In this document: positions 50,400 through 60,759 of the stretch, one piece after another | How the letters are laid out: each line of letters opens with the position of its first letter | Numbering within the stretch: the first letter of the stretch is position 1 | Assembly (NCBI GenBank): GCA_021399435.1 | Contig: JAJTUP010000110.1 | Coordinates: forward strand, 1-64,000 | Direction of reading: 5' to 3' | DNA: 64,000 nucleotides | DNA from: Diaporthe sp. PMI_573 | Lineage: Eukaryota > Ascomycota > Sordariomycetes > Diaporthales > Diaporthaceae | Made by a program: the position numbers and the translations under genes | Notes under the pieces: model-generated | The model's input: the letters and a program-made list of their open reading frames with translations, nothing else | Database searches by the model: none | What the model was told of the DNA's origin: nothing

Positions 50400-51695
50400 A
50401 TGGAGAGGATGCCGCCAGAAATCATTTTGGAAATACTCCGAAACGTCTCCAAAAGAGATGTCAAATCCACTCGGCTGGTTTGGGGGAAGGTCAATCCGAT
50501 AGCATCTCCGATCCTCTTCACCCGCGTATACGCCTCTCTCCACCTTAAGGACCTCGAGGTGCTTTCTGCGATATCGGAACATCCAACATTGAAAGATTTG
50601 GTGCAGGAAGTTGTCTATTCTGGAGTTTTCTTTCACAAGTCCGAAATCAGAGATGAGAGATGGTCTTTACAGCCCGATTTTGAGCGTGGCCGTCAGTACT
50701 ATCTCGCGCGGGTCGAAGAAGAGGAGATGACCCTGCAAGACCGAAGAGATGAGGCCGTGATATCTGCCGCTCTCGCTAGGATGCCAAATATTCGAAGCGT
50801 TATATTCACCAACCACTGGCGTCCAGCAAGAGGTCTTGTCGGCGACTTCCACGCCCAATTTTCGTCATCCGTCCACCCCCCAGAAGGCGCAAGATTTGGC
50901 GGACCACTCTCCAGGGCCTATCCCCTGTTTGCAAAGCAACCTTGCGGACTTCCGTTGCGAATTGGAGACTGCAAGTCTGGTGGCATCAGCATCGACCACG
51001 GCTTCAAGGTTATGTGCCGTGCCCTATCGATCGCTAACCTGACGGCCCAAGCGCTTTCGGTCGATTACTGCAATGATTTCGCAGGCAGCAGAGGTATAAC
51101 AAGTGGCATTTCTGCTGGTTCGTTGCTCTTCACGCCACGCGACTGGGAGCATTCTTGCAATGCTTTCAGGCAGCTTCGAAAGGTCGCCTTCGGTCTCTGC
51201 ATGGGCAATACGGACGATGAGTGGGACATCGTTATGCAGGGAAATCTAGCGAAGCTGCTCGCTGAAGCCAAGGAACTGGAGGAGTTAACTTTCGACTTCA
51301 CTCGCAGCGCGCATAGCGTACCACTGGCGAAATGCCTAGGAACCCATTCTTGGCCATGTTTACGAACTATACGACTCTTTCGAAAGGAGATGGATCAAGC
51401 GGAACTTGTGGCACTGGTGCAACGCCATGGCAAGACGCTCAAGGTTCTACATCTCGAAGAGATCAACCTGACAAGTGGGACTTGGCTGGATGCCGCAGAA
51501 GAAATGCGCCGATGGCTTGCTCTAGAGTCTGTTTCTTTCTCCTGGTTGGGTGAAAGGATAGACGAATGGAATGTCAAGAAGGCTATAACCGACGAGCTTG
51601 AAAATTACATGCTACATGGCACATCGGACCCGATCTACGAACCGAATTACTATCCCGGAACACCAACTCGCTTCACCACTGCGTCTATAGTATAG
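50400..51695 (+). CDS. F-box domain protein
   Basis: A single-exon frame of 431 codons. The first ATG in a good context gives MERMPPEIILEILRNVSKRD and then VKSTRLVWGKVNPIASPILF: the LPxEI-xxxI-xxL...L-xxxRLV-xxxW pattern of an F-box (about residues 1-45), which binds Skp1 in SCF ubiquitin ligases. The rest (about 60-431) contains leucine-rich segments (LRKVAFGLCMG, LEELTFDFTRS, LKVLHLEEINLTSGTW, LESVSFSWLGER) of LRR-like character that would select substrates. It ends with YYPGTPTRFTTASIV. No stops, frameshifts or introns were seen. F-box/LRR proteins are a large fungal family and no specific target can be inferred. A short CT microsatellite lies just upstream at about 50335-50347. Confidence 0.8.
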   Translation: MERMPPEIILEILRNVSKRDVKSTRLVWGKVNPIASPILFTRVYASLHLKDLEVLSAISEHPTLKDLVQEVVYSGVFFHKSEIRDERWSLQPDFERGRQYYLARVEEEEMTLQDRRDEAVISAALARMPNIRSVIFTNHWRPARGLVGDFHAQFSSSVHPPEGARFGGPLSRAYPLFAKQPCGLPLRIGDCKSGGISIDHGFKVMCRALSIANLTAQALSVDYCNDFAGSRGITSGISAGSLLFTPRDWEHSCNAFRQLRKVAFGLCMGNTDDEWDIVMQGNLAKLLAEAKELEELTFDFTRSAHSVPLAKCLGTHSWPCLRTIRLFRKEMDQAELVALVQRHGKTLKVLHLEEINLTSGTWLDAAEEMRRWLALESVSFSWLGERIDEWNVKKAITDELENYMLHGTSDPIYEPNYYPGTPTRFTTASIV

Positions 51696-52210
51696 ACTTA
51701 GCCTTTTGTGGCTAGATTGAGGTCACCAGTTTAGTGGAAACTCTGAGGAATGTTACCGTGTAGGGATCCCGCTTGGTTACTGTGCCGTTGTAACGGAATC
51801 AGGCGTTTCTGAGACCCTAAGGTTTGGTAAAATGAGAAAAATGAAGACCAGTTGGGCCCTCATCGAAAACTAGGAGCGACTCGCTCGATCTGCGGTATTA
51901 TAGGTCCGTTTCGTCCGTCCCCGGGACGAAGGAGGACGGGTGGTGGGAGAGATCTCGTTAAGACGGGTCGCGATATCCAATAGATGTACTGGTATCAAGC
52001 ACACCTGCACCATCTTCTGTTCTCTCCTACCCTCCATGATAAGTAGAACTTGTTTCTCCTAACCAGCTGGAACTTCCATTCAGGACAATCAGCAGCACCT
52101 GCAAAAAAAGCAATGTTAGTTTTTACAACTCTTAATGCCGGAACGCTGCCTCGGTACTTGTCGTATCCAGAAAGGTCTCTTTATATTGTACATCTTTGGT
52201 TAACTTCCAT
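51696..52210. other. intergenic between convergent F-box and KMT6-like genes
   Basis: No coding motif. Should contain both 3' UTRs. Confidence 0.45.
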
Positions 52211-54311
52211 TTATGTGTACATATTGGCCCCGCCATGCTGTTTTGCATCTTTATCCTGCAAGGAATGAAGTTCTGCCCCCGTCCGCCTAATTTTGGCATG
52301 ATCGCGTTTGTCTGTTCCGCCTAAGGCAAATGCTTCTGTCGCCGTTATGGAATTGACTTTTGTTGTGGTGCGCCTACCACATCGACCTTCACGTCGCTGA
52401 GTCCCACGCGAACCCCTGGCTCTAACGCGTCCACCTCTGGTGATGCCCGCAGGTGGTGGATGATCCGGATCCAAGCCATGCGAGCCACGCCTGTTTCGCT
52501 TGCGCCCGCCCCTCACTCCCAAGGCAGTGCCAGCCCTCCTGGGTTTATACGACCGCCCCGGCCGGAAATCCCCATCTTCTTCACTGTCTTGGTCGTCTAT
52601 GACGACGGACTCGACTGATGAAACCTCATCTTCCTCATCCAGAGTGGCTCTAGGCACCTTGTTGGTCCCGGTGGTAGTAATCTTCAGGCTCCCTCGCCCT
52701 CTGCCCCGACCGCCGCGGCCGCGGCCGCCACGGCCCCTGACGGTGCCGCCACGCTTTGGTTGGTTTTCTTCATCTTTGGAGTCAAGCAGTTTCTTGGTCA
52801 GGTTTGGGAAGTTCTCTCCGTAGTTGAAGAAGAGCTCCTCGCCAGCCTTGATATCGCGCTGCGCCTTGAACTTTATGCGGTAATCGCCGTTCACGAACAA
52901 GATTTGGGGCACGATGTTGACCAGCTTCTTTCCTACCTTGTCATACTCAGAAGCATGATTGATGTAGCGGCTGAGATTGCCATATATGGCTGCATCGACC
53001 CAGATGCCTTCGTAGTCCAGGAGCGTGAACAAGTAACTGCTGTGTTTAGAGTCGTCGAAAACGTCGCCGCGCCGTGCTTCTCGACGGACGCCCTCGTCGT
53101 GCGAGATCAACTCCCCAAGGTACTCGATGACGAACTCATCCTGGGCGATGTCTTCCGCTGTAAATATTCCATACCCGCAGCCTTCAATTTGAGACTCACC
53201 AAGCAAGACAGTCTTGGAGACGCCACGCTGCAGAGCTACGTTCTGACAGCCATATGAGTGCAGATCAGTGTCGTGGGCATTCTTGGGGTCTGCCCGATCG
53301 GAAGCGCCACAGCCTTGGCATAGGACTGCGTCACACTCCCTGTTGAGCTGAACACAGATGCAAGGCTTGCCTTCCTTCTTCAATTGCAGGCAAGTCTTGC
53401 CCTCGGCTTTACACGCACAGCCTGTAAATTTGTAGGCGCAAATCTCGGCTGTGCAACGGCAGAAGCGCTCACATAGAAGCTTCGCATCAACACATGGGCA
53501 ACCCTTGCCACATGGACCACTGTGGGTGCAAGGATCCTTGATCTCACGGCGAGTGAACTCGTGCGCATTCAGGTGACCTTGCCAATCTTGTTTCAGTTCC
53601 TTTCGATGACGATCGTACCAAGCCAACGGTTTGACCTTTGGTGGGTCAGGATCAGGACTCGCGAGCTCGTAGAGTGATTCGTACTTGTCCAATCCAAGCT
53701 GTAGCTGTTTCCGATACACGTCCCAACATGGACGCCCCAGTAAGGTCGAAACAAGGCAAGGCAGATTCGTACAAAGGCTTGGGCTAGCGGCTGAAGCAGC
53801 ATATAGACCCCGGAGGAGTGCAACTTCGTCGTCTGTCCAGGGTTCCACGTCAGCGTTGATGTTGCCGGACCTGTAATCCTGCCAACAGAGATTTCGACAA
53901 CGGCTGGGTAACCTGTCTGCAGGACTCTGAGGGTCCCGCAGGTTCTTGGCCATATTCTGCCTCATCAAGTCGCCAAATCTTCCGATCAAGTCAACACCAA
54001 GCGATCGTCGCTGATTGTCACGATCATACTCGCCATGCTCGCACGTGTGCGAGTAGCAGTATAAACAGCCCAGGATAGTGTAGGTAAGCAAATTACTCTC
54101 GACCGTTTCCAAGAGTCGCTCTGCCACCTTTGATTTAGCCTCTGGCTTATCGTCCTTGACCAGCTTTTTGTTTTCGACGACTGCCTCGACGGTCTCGTCA
54201 TGGGCGAGCACATCCTTCAGCGTGAGTTTGGTGTGCTTCCATAAGTGGTTGAAAGCTTCCGTGAACATTTTCGCCGTCTTCGTGGCTCGTGGTGAGCTGA
54301 CTTCATCAAGG
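52211..54311 (-). CDS. KMT6/E(z)-type SET-domain methyltransferase, 5' part missing
   Basis: The frame is open from an acceptor-like CACAG (54312-54316, minus strand) to a stop at 52211; from internal ATG 54268 it is 685 aa. Visible parts, numbered from that ATG: YCYSHTCEHGEYDRDNQRR (about 71-88); a SANT-like region near 140-200; a cysteine-rich CXC/pre-SET domain at about 246-335 (CTHSGPCGKGCPC, CERFCRC); a SET domain at about 351-490 with YGIFTAEDI, LSRYINHASEYD (AdoMet-site NH motif) and GEELFFNYGENF; and a C-terminal RGG-rich, basic tail (about 508-540, then acidic/basic segments). This is the catalytic subunit type of PRC2 that methylates H3K27. Fungal KMT6 proteins usually have a few hundred more N-terminal residues for PRC2 binding. 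Those exons are absent; transposon debris begins near 54340. Confidence 0.85.
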
Positions 54312-54747
54312 CTGTGAATAATGATTTTTAGAGACTTTCTTCTTGGTCCTATCGCTTAGTGTGGTAGAGATATAGACCCCTGCAAAATAGCGATTTTGGT
54401 GGGAAAAGTGTCCCAAATCGGGGGTGGCCCAAATGGGGTAATATTAACGCGGAAGTACACCGTGAACTTTTAATACGTGATACTGTAGGAATTTCGAGAG
54501 ATGGAAATAAGTTAGGTGCCTTTGAAATACCGGATTATACTAGGACAGTTAAGATTTCACCATGTCCTTCCACGTTGGCGAACGCGGAATGAGAAGAAAA
54601 CGACTGTTTCCAAGTTCAGCGGTACTTGACAAAGTACACTCCTTCAACTTGGCTGGGGCTTTACCAGAAACAGCTGCTTTTACACACCGCGTGCCAAAAA
54701 CCCGATTGTGGAGAGCTAGCTGATCTTCTTTAGTGTTAGCGAGCAGA
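54312..54747. other. transposon-like debris upstream of KMT6-like gene
   Basis: No KMT6 exon is recognisable. Around 54380-54420 the sequence has a palindromic feel (TTTTGGTGGGAAAAGTG and CCCAAATCGGGG) reminiscent of transposon ends, but no pair was identified. Confidence 0.4.
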
Positions 54748-54930
54748 TGTTGTTAACTACATTAAACCAGCAAAACCCGTAACGTTAAATAACAGGTTGT
54801 CAAATGAGAGAAGAATTGAGTTAATTCAAGTGAGAGTAGGCCCTTCAGAGGGTGCTGGGGCCTACGGTCTATATGTAGATGGAGCGGTAGTGGGTGTGAT
54901 GGTGTTTTGTTTCAGCACTCCCACTCAACA
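54748..54930 (-). repeat. copia 3' LTR
   Basis: 183 bp; on the minus strand it begins TGTTGAGTGGGAGTGC and ends GTTAACAACA. It is preceded by a purine-rich tract (TTTCAGTGGGAGTGA) that follows the copia pol stop codon, exactly the pol-PPT-3'LTR order expected. Confidence 0.75.
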
Positions 54931-54954
54931 TCACTCCCACTGAAATTATACATC

Positions 54955-55095
54955 TCATTCCTCAGTTGCCTCATCAGCGGTCCCGATCAATCCCAGTGCT
55001 GCTCTGAACCTTGTGAACATATCTCGACTCAGGGCCTTTGTCAGCCCGTCAGCCACCATTTCCTTCGTTGGAACGTATTCCACCCGTACCATTCC
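54955..55095 (-). pseudogene. Ty1/copia pol C-terminus (RNase H end)
   Basis: The last part of the frame reads MVRVEYVPTKEMVADGLTKA, then LSRDMFTRFRAALGL, and stops at 54955. YVPTxxMxADGLTKAL is the signature end of copia RNase H. The upstream pol is replaced by unrelated sequence, so only the 3' tip of the element is left, with its polypurine tract and LTR. Confidence 0.75.
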
Positions 55096-55254
55096 AGCTT
55101 CGACAATCACAACTGGGGAAAATGGACCTGGCCTGGAAATGGCATTCATTTCCAAACAGGAGAGGCAACCGGTCGCGGTTTGCGCGAAAGAGCCTTGAGC
55201 AACGAATATGGCTATGGCGGTTTTCAAGGTCCAAGAAGATAAGGCTCCCGCACA

Positions 55255-55530
55255 CGCTCATCACGCTCAGCCGCGTATTTATAAGCTCCATGAGGTCCAG
55301 CGGCTGCTTTGGTGTGGAAATTCGCCGGACCTGAATGCGATCGAGCCTGTTGGCTGTATTTGAAGAGGGTAACTTACGAAAAAGGGGCCCCGAAGACCCG
55401 GGCAGAGGCTATACGGGCTTGGCAGGCAGCTTGGAAGGAGCTTCCGCAAGAGAAGATCCAGGCCTGGGTAGAAAAATCCCTGTACATGTGCAAAGAATTA
55501 TTGACCTGAGAGGAGGAAATGAATAGTTAC
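55255..55530 (+). pseudogene. Tc1/mariner transposase C-terminal remnant
   Basis: The plus strand reads YKLHEVQRLLWCGNSPDLNA, then after a frameshift near 55350 PCWLYLKRVTYEKGAPKTRA and WKELPQEKIQAWVE. SPDLNAIEPxW is the third catalytic-site signature of DDE_3-type Tc1/mariner transposases. The rest of the protein is missing and the frame is broken. Confidence 0.7.
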
Positions 55531-55769
55531 CCTTACAGCTAGGTAATCACCAGATCAGGGGACCAGAGGAATGATAGCTAATGATCAGCAGCAACGATGA
55601 TGCCTGCCAGGGCAATACCTCTCCTTTGAGATGTGCAGCGCAAACCTCAGCCGCTCAATTCACTTCGCATACGGCATCCGAAACATTCAAGTCCCTTACC
55701 CCGACAGATTCTACAATCGAGGATTCTGCGATCACAAGCCATTCCTCATTTGAGACTTCTACAGCGTCT

Positions 55770-56095
55770 TTACTTTGTACAACACTGGGTGCAGCGCCTG
55801 GATTGGGCAGGAATCGGAACGCATGTGTATGTAAATGGAAGTGATCACTTCCGATGACTCGAGGCTTGTAACGTGCAATTATCAATCAATCCCGAGCACA
55901 TGGAGTACAATTTCTACCTCAACGGCTGTTTGGACAGACTCGGTCAATTGTCAGGTATGTTCCCAGGCCGGCGTTGCAAACCCAAGAAGATGCGATAAAA
56001 TTCCCGATTGCACACCTGCTGTCACCACAATTTATACGACAACATATACGACGACGTCCTTTACAGTATGTGTACCAAAATCCAATTTTTAAAAG
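55770..56095 (+). pseudogene. secreted cysteine-rich protein fragment
   Basis: Pieces in different frames read GLGRNRNACVC and VWTDSVNCQVCSQAGVANPRR, then CDKIPDCTPAVTTIYTTT. The CVC ... NCxVC ... CxxxxxCTP spacing and Thr-rich tail resemble the linker/repeat modules found in many large secreted fungal proteins (for example some extracellular glycoside hydrolases). Frameshifts separate the pieces and no signal peptide is attached. The exact parent family cannot be given. Confidence 0.35.
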
Positions 56096-57226
56096 GCTGT
56101 AACAAATGAATAGCTAATCCGACAGACAATTGAGTGTACCACTGAGGTCGTTATTGCCGTCTAGTGGAATTTTCCTATGGCCTTGCGGTATCTCCGCTCG
56201 CTTGATGGACTGGACTGGCATCTCCTTGGTTTCGCGCACTGCCGCATGAGCGCCGCCCTCGCACGATGTTTGGAGAGGGAAGAACAGAAACTTCAAAAGA
56301 AAACGTTTCGTGTAAAGCCAAAAACATCCCTCGCTTTATGTTGGCGGCCGAGTGTGCGAGGGTCCTCGGGTACCATGACTCGTATTTGCTTTTCAAGAAG
56401 AACTGATCTTTGTTCAAGATCATGGTCAATCAGACGGAGAGGGATGATCTTATCAGCCAACAGATTCTCCCTTGAACATACAGATCTAAACAAATAGCGA
56501 TTGTCACAGCTCGACGTGTGTTCTGTCAGTTTAAAATGTGACAATCCAACAGCGACAGTCCCAGTCGACACCTCTTTCCCTTCACATCCACATCAACATA
56601 GGCTTGTGAACCTTGCGAGATCCAGCGGCCGGAAAGGTAATTGTGGCGTTGTGCTCAGTCCAGCATCATGTTCGCCTACCTCTTTGTTGGTTAAATCGAC
56701 CAGGGTAGGCGAGTCCGTGCTACTGGAATGCGGGATAGGTCAGAAGTAGGTAGTTAAGCACTGACATACTAATATGATTTTGAAGCAGCTGTAGTTAAAC
56801 AGTGTCACAATATATACACTATGTGCCTTGGCAAAGTAGTGGCGTCACTTTTGCACAAACAGAGCAGTGGTGTAAATATGTGACAAACAGGTTTTTCTAA
56901 TGTTTGGCCGCAGTAAGGCCTCTAGCTTTACTTGCATAGACTTTACACATCTGCATAAGGTAGGCATCAGAATGCCAGTACAAATCCAGCAACATCTTTA
57001 GCTTGGGGGACAAAGAGGTTTTTTTTAATAGCTATCTAGTGTAGTACTGACAATCTGCGATAGCCTCTGAAATAAGAAACAAGAACAAGGAGTGTGGTAC
57101 TATGAGACCAAAAAAACAACACGAAAAAGAGTGAGTGCATTTATCTAGTATTTGCACCTTAAGCAACTGCATTAACTATGGCCTAGGTGCCGGCGTCAAG
57201 GGGCGCGAAACAATAGAAAAGGCCTT
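56096..57226. other. AT-rich intergenic, no gene recognised
   Basis: Only short motif-free frames. The right part (56750-57180) is AT-rich. Confidence 0.45.
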
Positions 57227-57771
57227 CTAGCGCATCACAATATACTTGTTAGCACAGTTTCCAATCTCGACAAGAAAGTCCTCCGGGTTCTCCTCGGCCT
57301 CTTCTGGGGTGCTGAGGTCCGGGAAGTCGGACACGCCGTCGACGAACGCGACCTCTCTGCTCTTAGGGAATAGGTCAATGTAGGCCGGATTCTTTTCGGC
57401 CGTCTCTCGCTTCTTTGCCTCCATAAATAGCCAGAGCTGGGTGCCCTTGGGCGACGAAACGTCCATCTGCTTGGCCAGGTCGACCAGCTGGTCCTTTGTG
57501 ATTTTCCTCAATTCTTCGACAAGCCGCTCGGCTAGACCCTCGGCGTTAGCGCGTCTTTCAAAGGGAGAGGAAATGAGAGGGACGGGGGATACATACGTTT
57601 GAAGAAATCATAGGTTCGTCTGTAGAGTGATTCCCACGCCCACGCGTGGTAATCGTCGAGGGTTTGGATTTTTTTGTCGCTGGTCTTGATGCAGGCCTCT
57701 CTGTACTTTTCAAGCTCCTCGGGGCTGAGCTGTTCCACCATGCCGGGGGCCTCTTTTATGAATTCGACCAT
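57227..57771 (-). CDS. hypothetical protein, 159 aa, two exons
   Basis: Model complement(join(57227..57531, 57597..57771)). Exon 1 starts at ATG 57771 (MVEFIKEAPGMVEQLSPEEL) and ends at GTATGT; the 65-nt intron has branch GCTAACG and ends GTCTAG; exon 2 continues ERLVEELRKITKDQLVDLAK. The product is small, mostly helical and acidic, with SPEELEKYREACIKTSD, YHAWAWESLYRRTYDFFK and a C-terminus ending GNCANKYIVMR. It has no signal peptide, membrane helix or known catalytic motif. All splice signals are canonical and the frame is clean, so it is probably a real expressed gene. Its start codon is only 3 bp from the plus-strand P450 fragment, so its promoter must lie within that fragment. Confidence 0.6.
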
Positions 57772-57773
57772 GA

Positions 57774-58366
57774 ACTGGTTTAATTGCCAAAGGCGGCGAT
57801 AGCATACTCAAGCAATATGTCCCAGAAGATGTGAGTAATTCTTTTGGGTCCTCACTAAAATTGGTCCAGTGATTAGCCCTAACAGTGTCGCAGACGGTCG
57901 TCTCGGTGTGGCAGTGGCCTCTCTACCACAACCCGGATTATTTCACCTCGCCAGACTCCTTCGTCCCTGAACGCTGGACTGGGGATGAAAGATTTGCCAA
58001 AGATGCAAAATCTGCTTTCAGTGAGCGCCGAACTCCTTGCGTCCCATTTTCACGTTATCGATCGGCCCTGCTAATTTATCGGTCTGCACTTAAGTGCCAT
58101 TTTCCCACGGACCTCGAGATTGTATTGGAAGAAAGTATGCGTAAATCTCCAAGCATTATATTACCCCTGGCTTGATATCATTTGGACTGACTCAGTGTTA
58201 CGCTTCTACTAGTCTGGCGTACGCTGAGATGCACCTCATACTCGCGCGACTCATTTGGAACTTTGATGTTAAACTAGCGGAGGAGAGTTACGGATGGGCT
58301 GATAGGAGCAAGGTTTTTCTGCTCTGGGAGAAGGGGCCTGTCAAAGTTTACATGAAGCCACGATAG
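57774..58366 (+). pseudogene. cytochrome P450 C-terminal fragment (CYP65-like clan), heme loop lost
   Basis: Exon pieces 57774..57830 and 57894.. (63-nt intron, GTGAGT...CGCAG with branch CCTAACAG) encode AKGGDSILKQYVPED-TVVSVWQWPLYHNPDYF and FVPERWTGDERFAKD, the PERF-type region of fungal P450s. The heme-binding stretch expected next (FxxGxRxCxG) is replaced by FSERRTPCVP, keeping Cys at the right spacing but losing the Gly and Arg; about 160 bp of unrelated sequence with a stop follow. The frame resumes near 58205 with SLAYAEMHLILARLIWNFDV and ends VKVYMKPR. This is the C-terminus of isotrichodermin C-15 hydroxylase-like fungal P450s. The N-terminal ~350 residues are missing. It is a dead fragment. 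Confidence 0.75.
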
Positions 58367-59208
58367 GCTAATTTTAGTCCGCTTCTCGGCGGTCACCAGG
58401 AAATGGTGCTGTCACCTACATTTAATTGGCTGTCGTTGTTTCCGTGGAGGTTCACCGGCTGCACGGGACAAGTCTTGGGATGGGTCTTCCCTAATTAAAC
58501 TTTATCACCCCCACGAACGACGTGATCCACCAACCAATCCCTGTCTTTGCAGCTCCTGTTCACTCGATTGGCGTTTTGCAAATGGAACACTACAAGACGG
58601 CTACCCGGGTTGATGAACTCTGCCGTGCCAGCTGGTGTCTCCCGGTTCAAGAGCACCAACTCTAAAGCAACTCAAGGGATCCACTGCGAAGTCTTCAGAA
58701 GTCACGATTTTACAAGGATAAGGATATCCCCAAGGCCGGTACAAGGACATCGGAATCCCGAAACGGAAAACCGAATCTTCGCATGTGGCGCCGATCCTTG
58801 CAAACACTAAGCCCGCCCATACTGCAGGAGTCCAAGGGTCAACATTGTGTGTAAGCCATTAGAAGTTGGCGAATGCAGCAGCCTCCTTTCGGTTTCGGCA
58901 TATATCGAATGCGAGAAGGGAGAAGGTAATTACAAAATGTAACAATCAACATTATGTTGCATTTCCTATCTCTCGGAATGAGATGCCTGGTTTGGACAGC
59001 AACTCCGTCCTGGTCCGGATGATGAAGGATGTGAGGGGTTGGAACAGGAAAAGTGATGGGCTGATTCAGGAAAACATAATTGTAGGATCTCAAGGCCGCC
59101 CCAGGATATCGAGTGGCTGGCAATAGATCACCGAGGTTTCACACAGCAACTAGAATATTTCACAGTCCGTGACAGTAAGACCTTCCAAGCCGAAGTTTGC
59201 TGTTCAGA
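58367..59208. other. intergenic, no gene recognised
   Basis: Motif-free short frames only. Upstream region of the P450 N-terminal frame at 59209. Confidence 0.4.
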
Positions 59209-60564
59209 ATGGATTCCTCAATCAGCGGGGGTTTTCTTACCGACATAACGCCTGATGGCATCGTTTCCGTAACTGCTCTAACAAATTCAAATCAGACGCG
59301 GTTGATATGGGTTCTGCTATTGTTCATCGTACCCATTATCTACTGCCATCACAATGCCAGGTCGAGAACGAGGAATCTCGCGCCTTTAATTAACCCGAAG
59401 AGTCCCTTCGAGCTCACAAATGAGAGGCCCAGGAAAGAGTTCATTGCGAACGCCAAGGGCATTATCCATTTATGGTTCAAGGCTCACTCCAACAGCCCAG
59501 CTCGCGTCAATGGTGATGTTGGCCAGTACACCATCCTGCCCCCTCACATGTTTGGCGAGGTTGATAGAGAAGAGCTGGGCTTACAAGGTGCGTTGCGGAT
59601 GTCTTTCCCAAAATGTCATGAGTCGGTCCGATGGCTGCTGATCCCAAGGCGGAACCAGTACTTTCATGCCAACATTCCGGGATTTGAAGCATTTTTGGAA
59701 GGTTCCAACGACAATCAATTCGTAAGAAACGTGATTCTCAAGTTCCTTACAACTAAAAATCTTGGTAAGCTTCCACAAATCGCACAAAAAGCCAGGTGTG
59801 TGGCAGAGCAGTTGAAACATAGAATAGTCGCTAACGCGAGACTCTCAACCCTTTCTCTAGCCAAGGTCACGGAGCCACTGAAAGAAGAAGTAAATCTGGC
59901 GATTTCAGACCTCTTTACCGAAAGCAAAGACACCCAAGACCATTTGTTTACTTCGCGTTATATCGCACCACGAAGTCCCGCCGTACTAATGACAGATCCC
60001 CAAATCATAGAATGGCACTCTGTTCCACTCCGCCCGACGGTCGCCCGCCTGGTCGCGCGGATGGCTTTTCGGATTTTCCTGGGCGAGCCGCTCTGTCGTG
60101 ACGAGGCCTGGCTCGACCTGGCAACCCAGTACGCCACGACGGGGTGGAACGCGGCCAACGAGCTGCGCGACTGGCCCAAGCCCCTTCGGCCTCTGGTGCA
60201 CTGGTTCTTACCCCTTTGCACCAAAGCCAGGGCCCAGGTGAAGGAGGCCCGAGCTATTATCGGCCCGCACGCCGAGGAGCGACGCCGCCTTCGGGTCGAG
60301 GGCCACAAGTTCAATGACGTGCTGGAGTGGTTCGAGGAGGCTTCCAAGGGCGCTCCGTACGACCCTGCCATTGCGCAGCTGATCCTGTCGGTGGCGGCAT
60401 TGCACGGCACGACGGATTTGATATGTCAGGTGATGACACAGATTGCGAAGCATCCGGATTTAAGTTCCTCTACTAAGCCAGAACGACAACGAGTGTGTTA
60501 TAAGGACAAAAGACAATGTATCTTAATAGATGATTACAGTGAGATTCGCCATGCAAGGCTTTAG
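59209..60564 (+). pseudogene. cytochrome P450, N-terminal two-thirds (ent-kaurene oxidase-like)
   Basis: From ATG 59209 (MDSSISGGFLTDITPDGIVS) the frame has a membrane anchor at about residues 33-48 (LIWVLLLFIVPIIYC), then NPKSPFELTNERPRKEFIAN, HANIPGFEAF, an RPTVARLVARMAFRIFLG helix (helix E region) and an I-helix-like LSVAALHGTTDLICQVMTQI, after which homology stops at KHPDL (about 60475). The order and motifs resemble ent-kaurene oxidase-type fungal P450s. Normal proteins are about 500-530 aa; the ExxR, PERF and heme-binding Cys regions are absent. The codons after KHPDL are unrelated. A possible intron within residues 125-140 (VRWLLIPRRNQY) remains in frame. The C-terminal fragment at 57774 is from a different P450 family, so the two are not halves of one gene. 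Confidence 0.75.
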
Positions 60565-60759
60565 ACAGTGATTTTCCAAGCCCACAAGTATACACGTCCC
60601 TGAGAGTAGGTGTCAAGAGGTGGTGACCCTCCTCCAGGTCTTGGTGACAATCATCTTTGGTACCGGGCGGCCGAGCGGGAGCCCTGGGAGGTCAAGTGCC
60701 AGCCACGAGTCAGACAGCGTGTTGCACACGGGCCGGAGATTCATCGAACATCCGATGCC

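Noticed and set aside
57774..60564. The two P450 fragments as swapped halves of one gene
   Set aside because: Their motifs point to different P450 families (CYP65-like C-terminus versus kaurene oxidase-like N-terminus).
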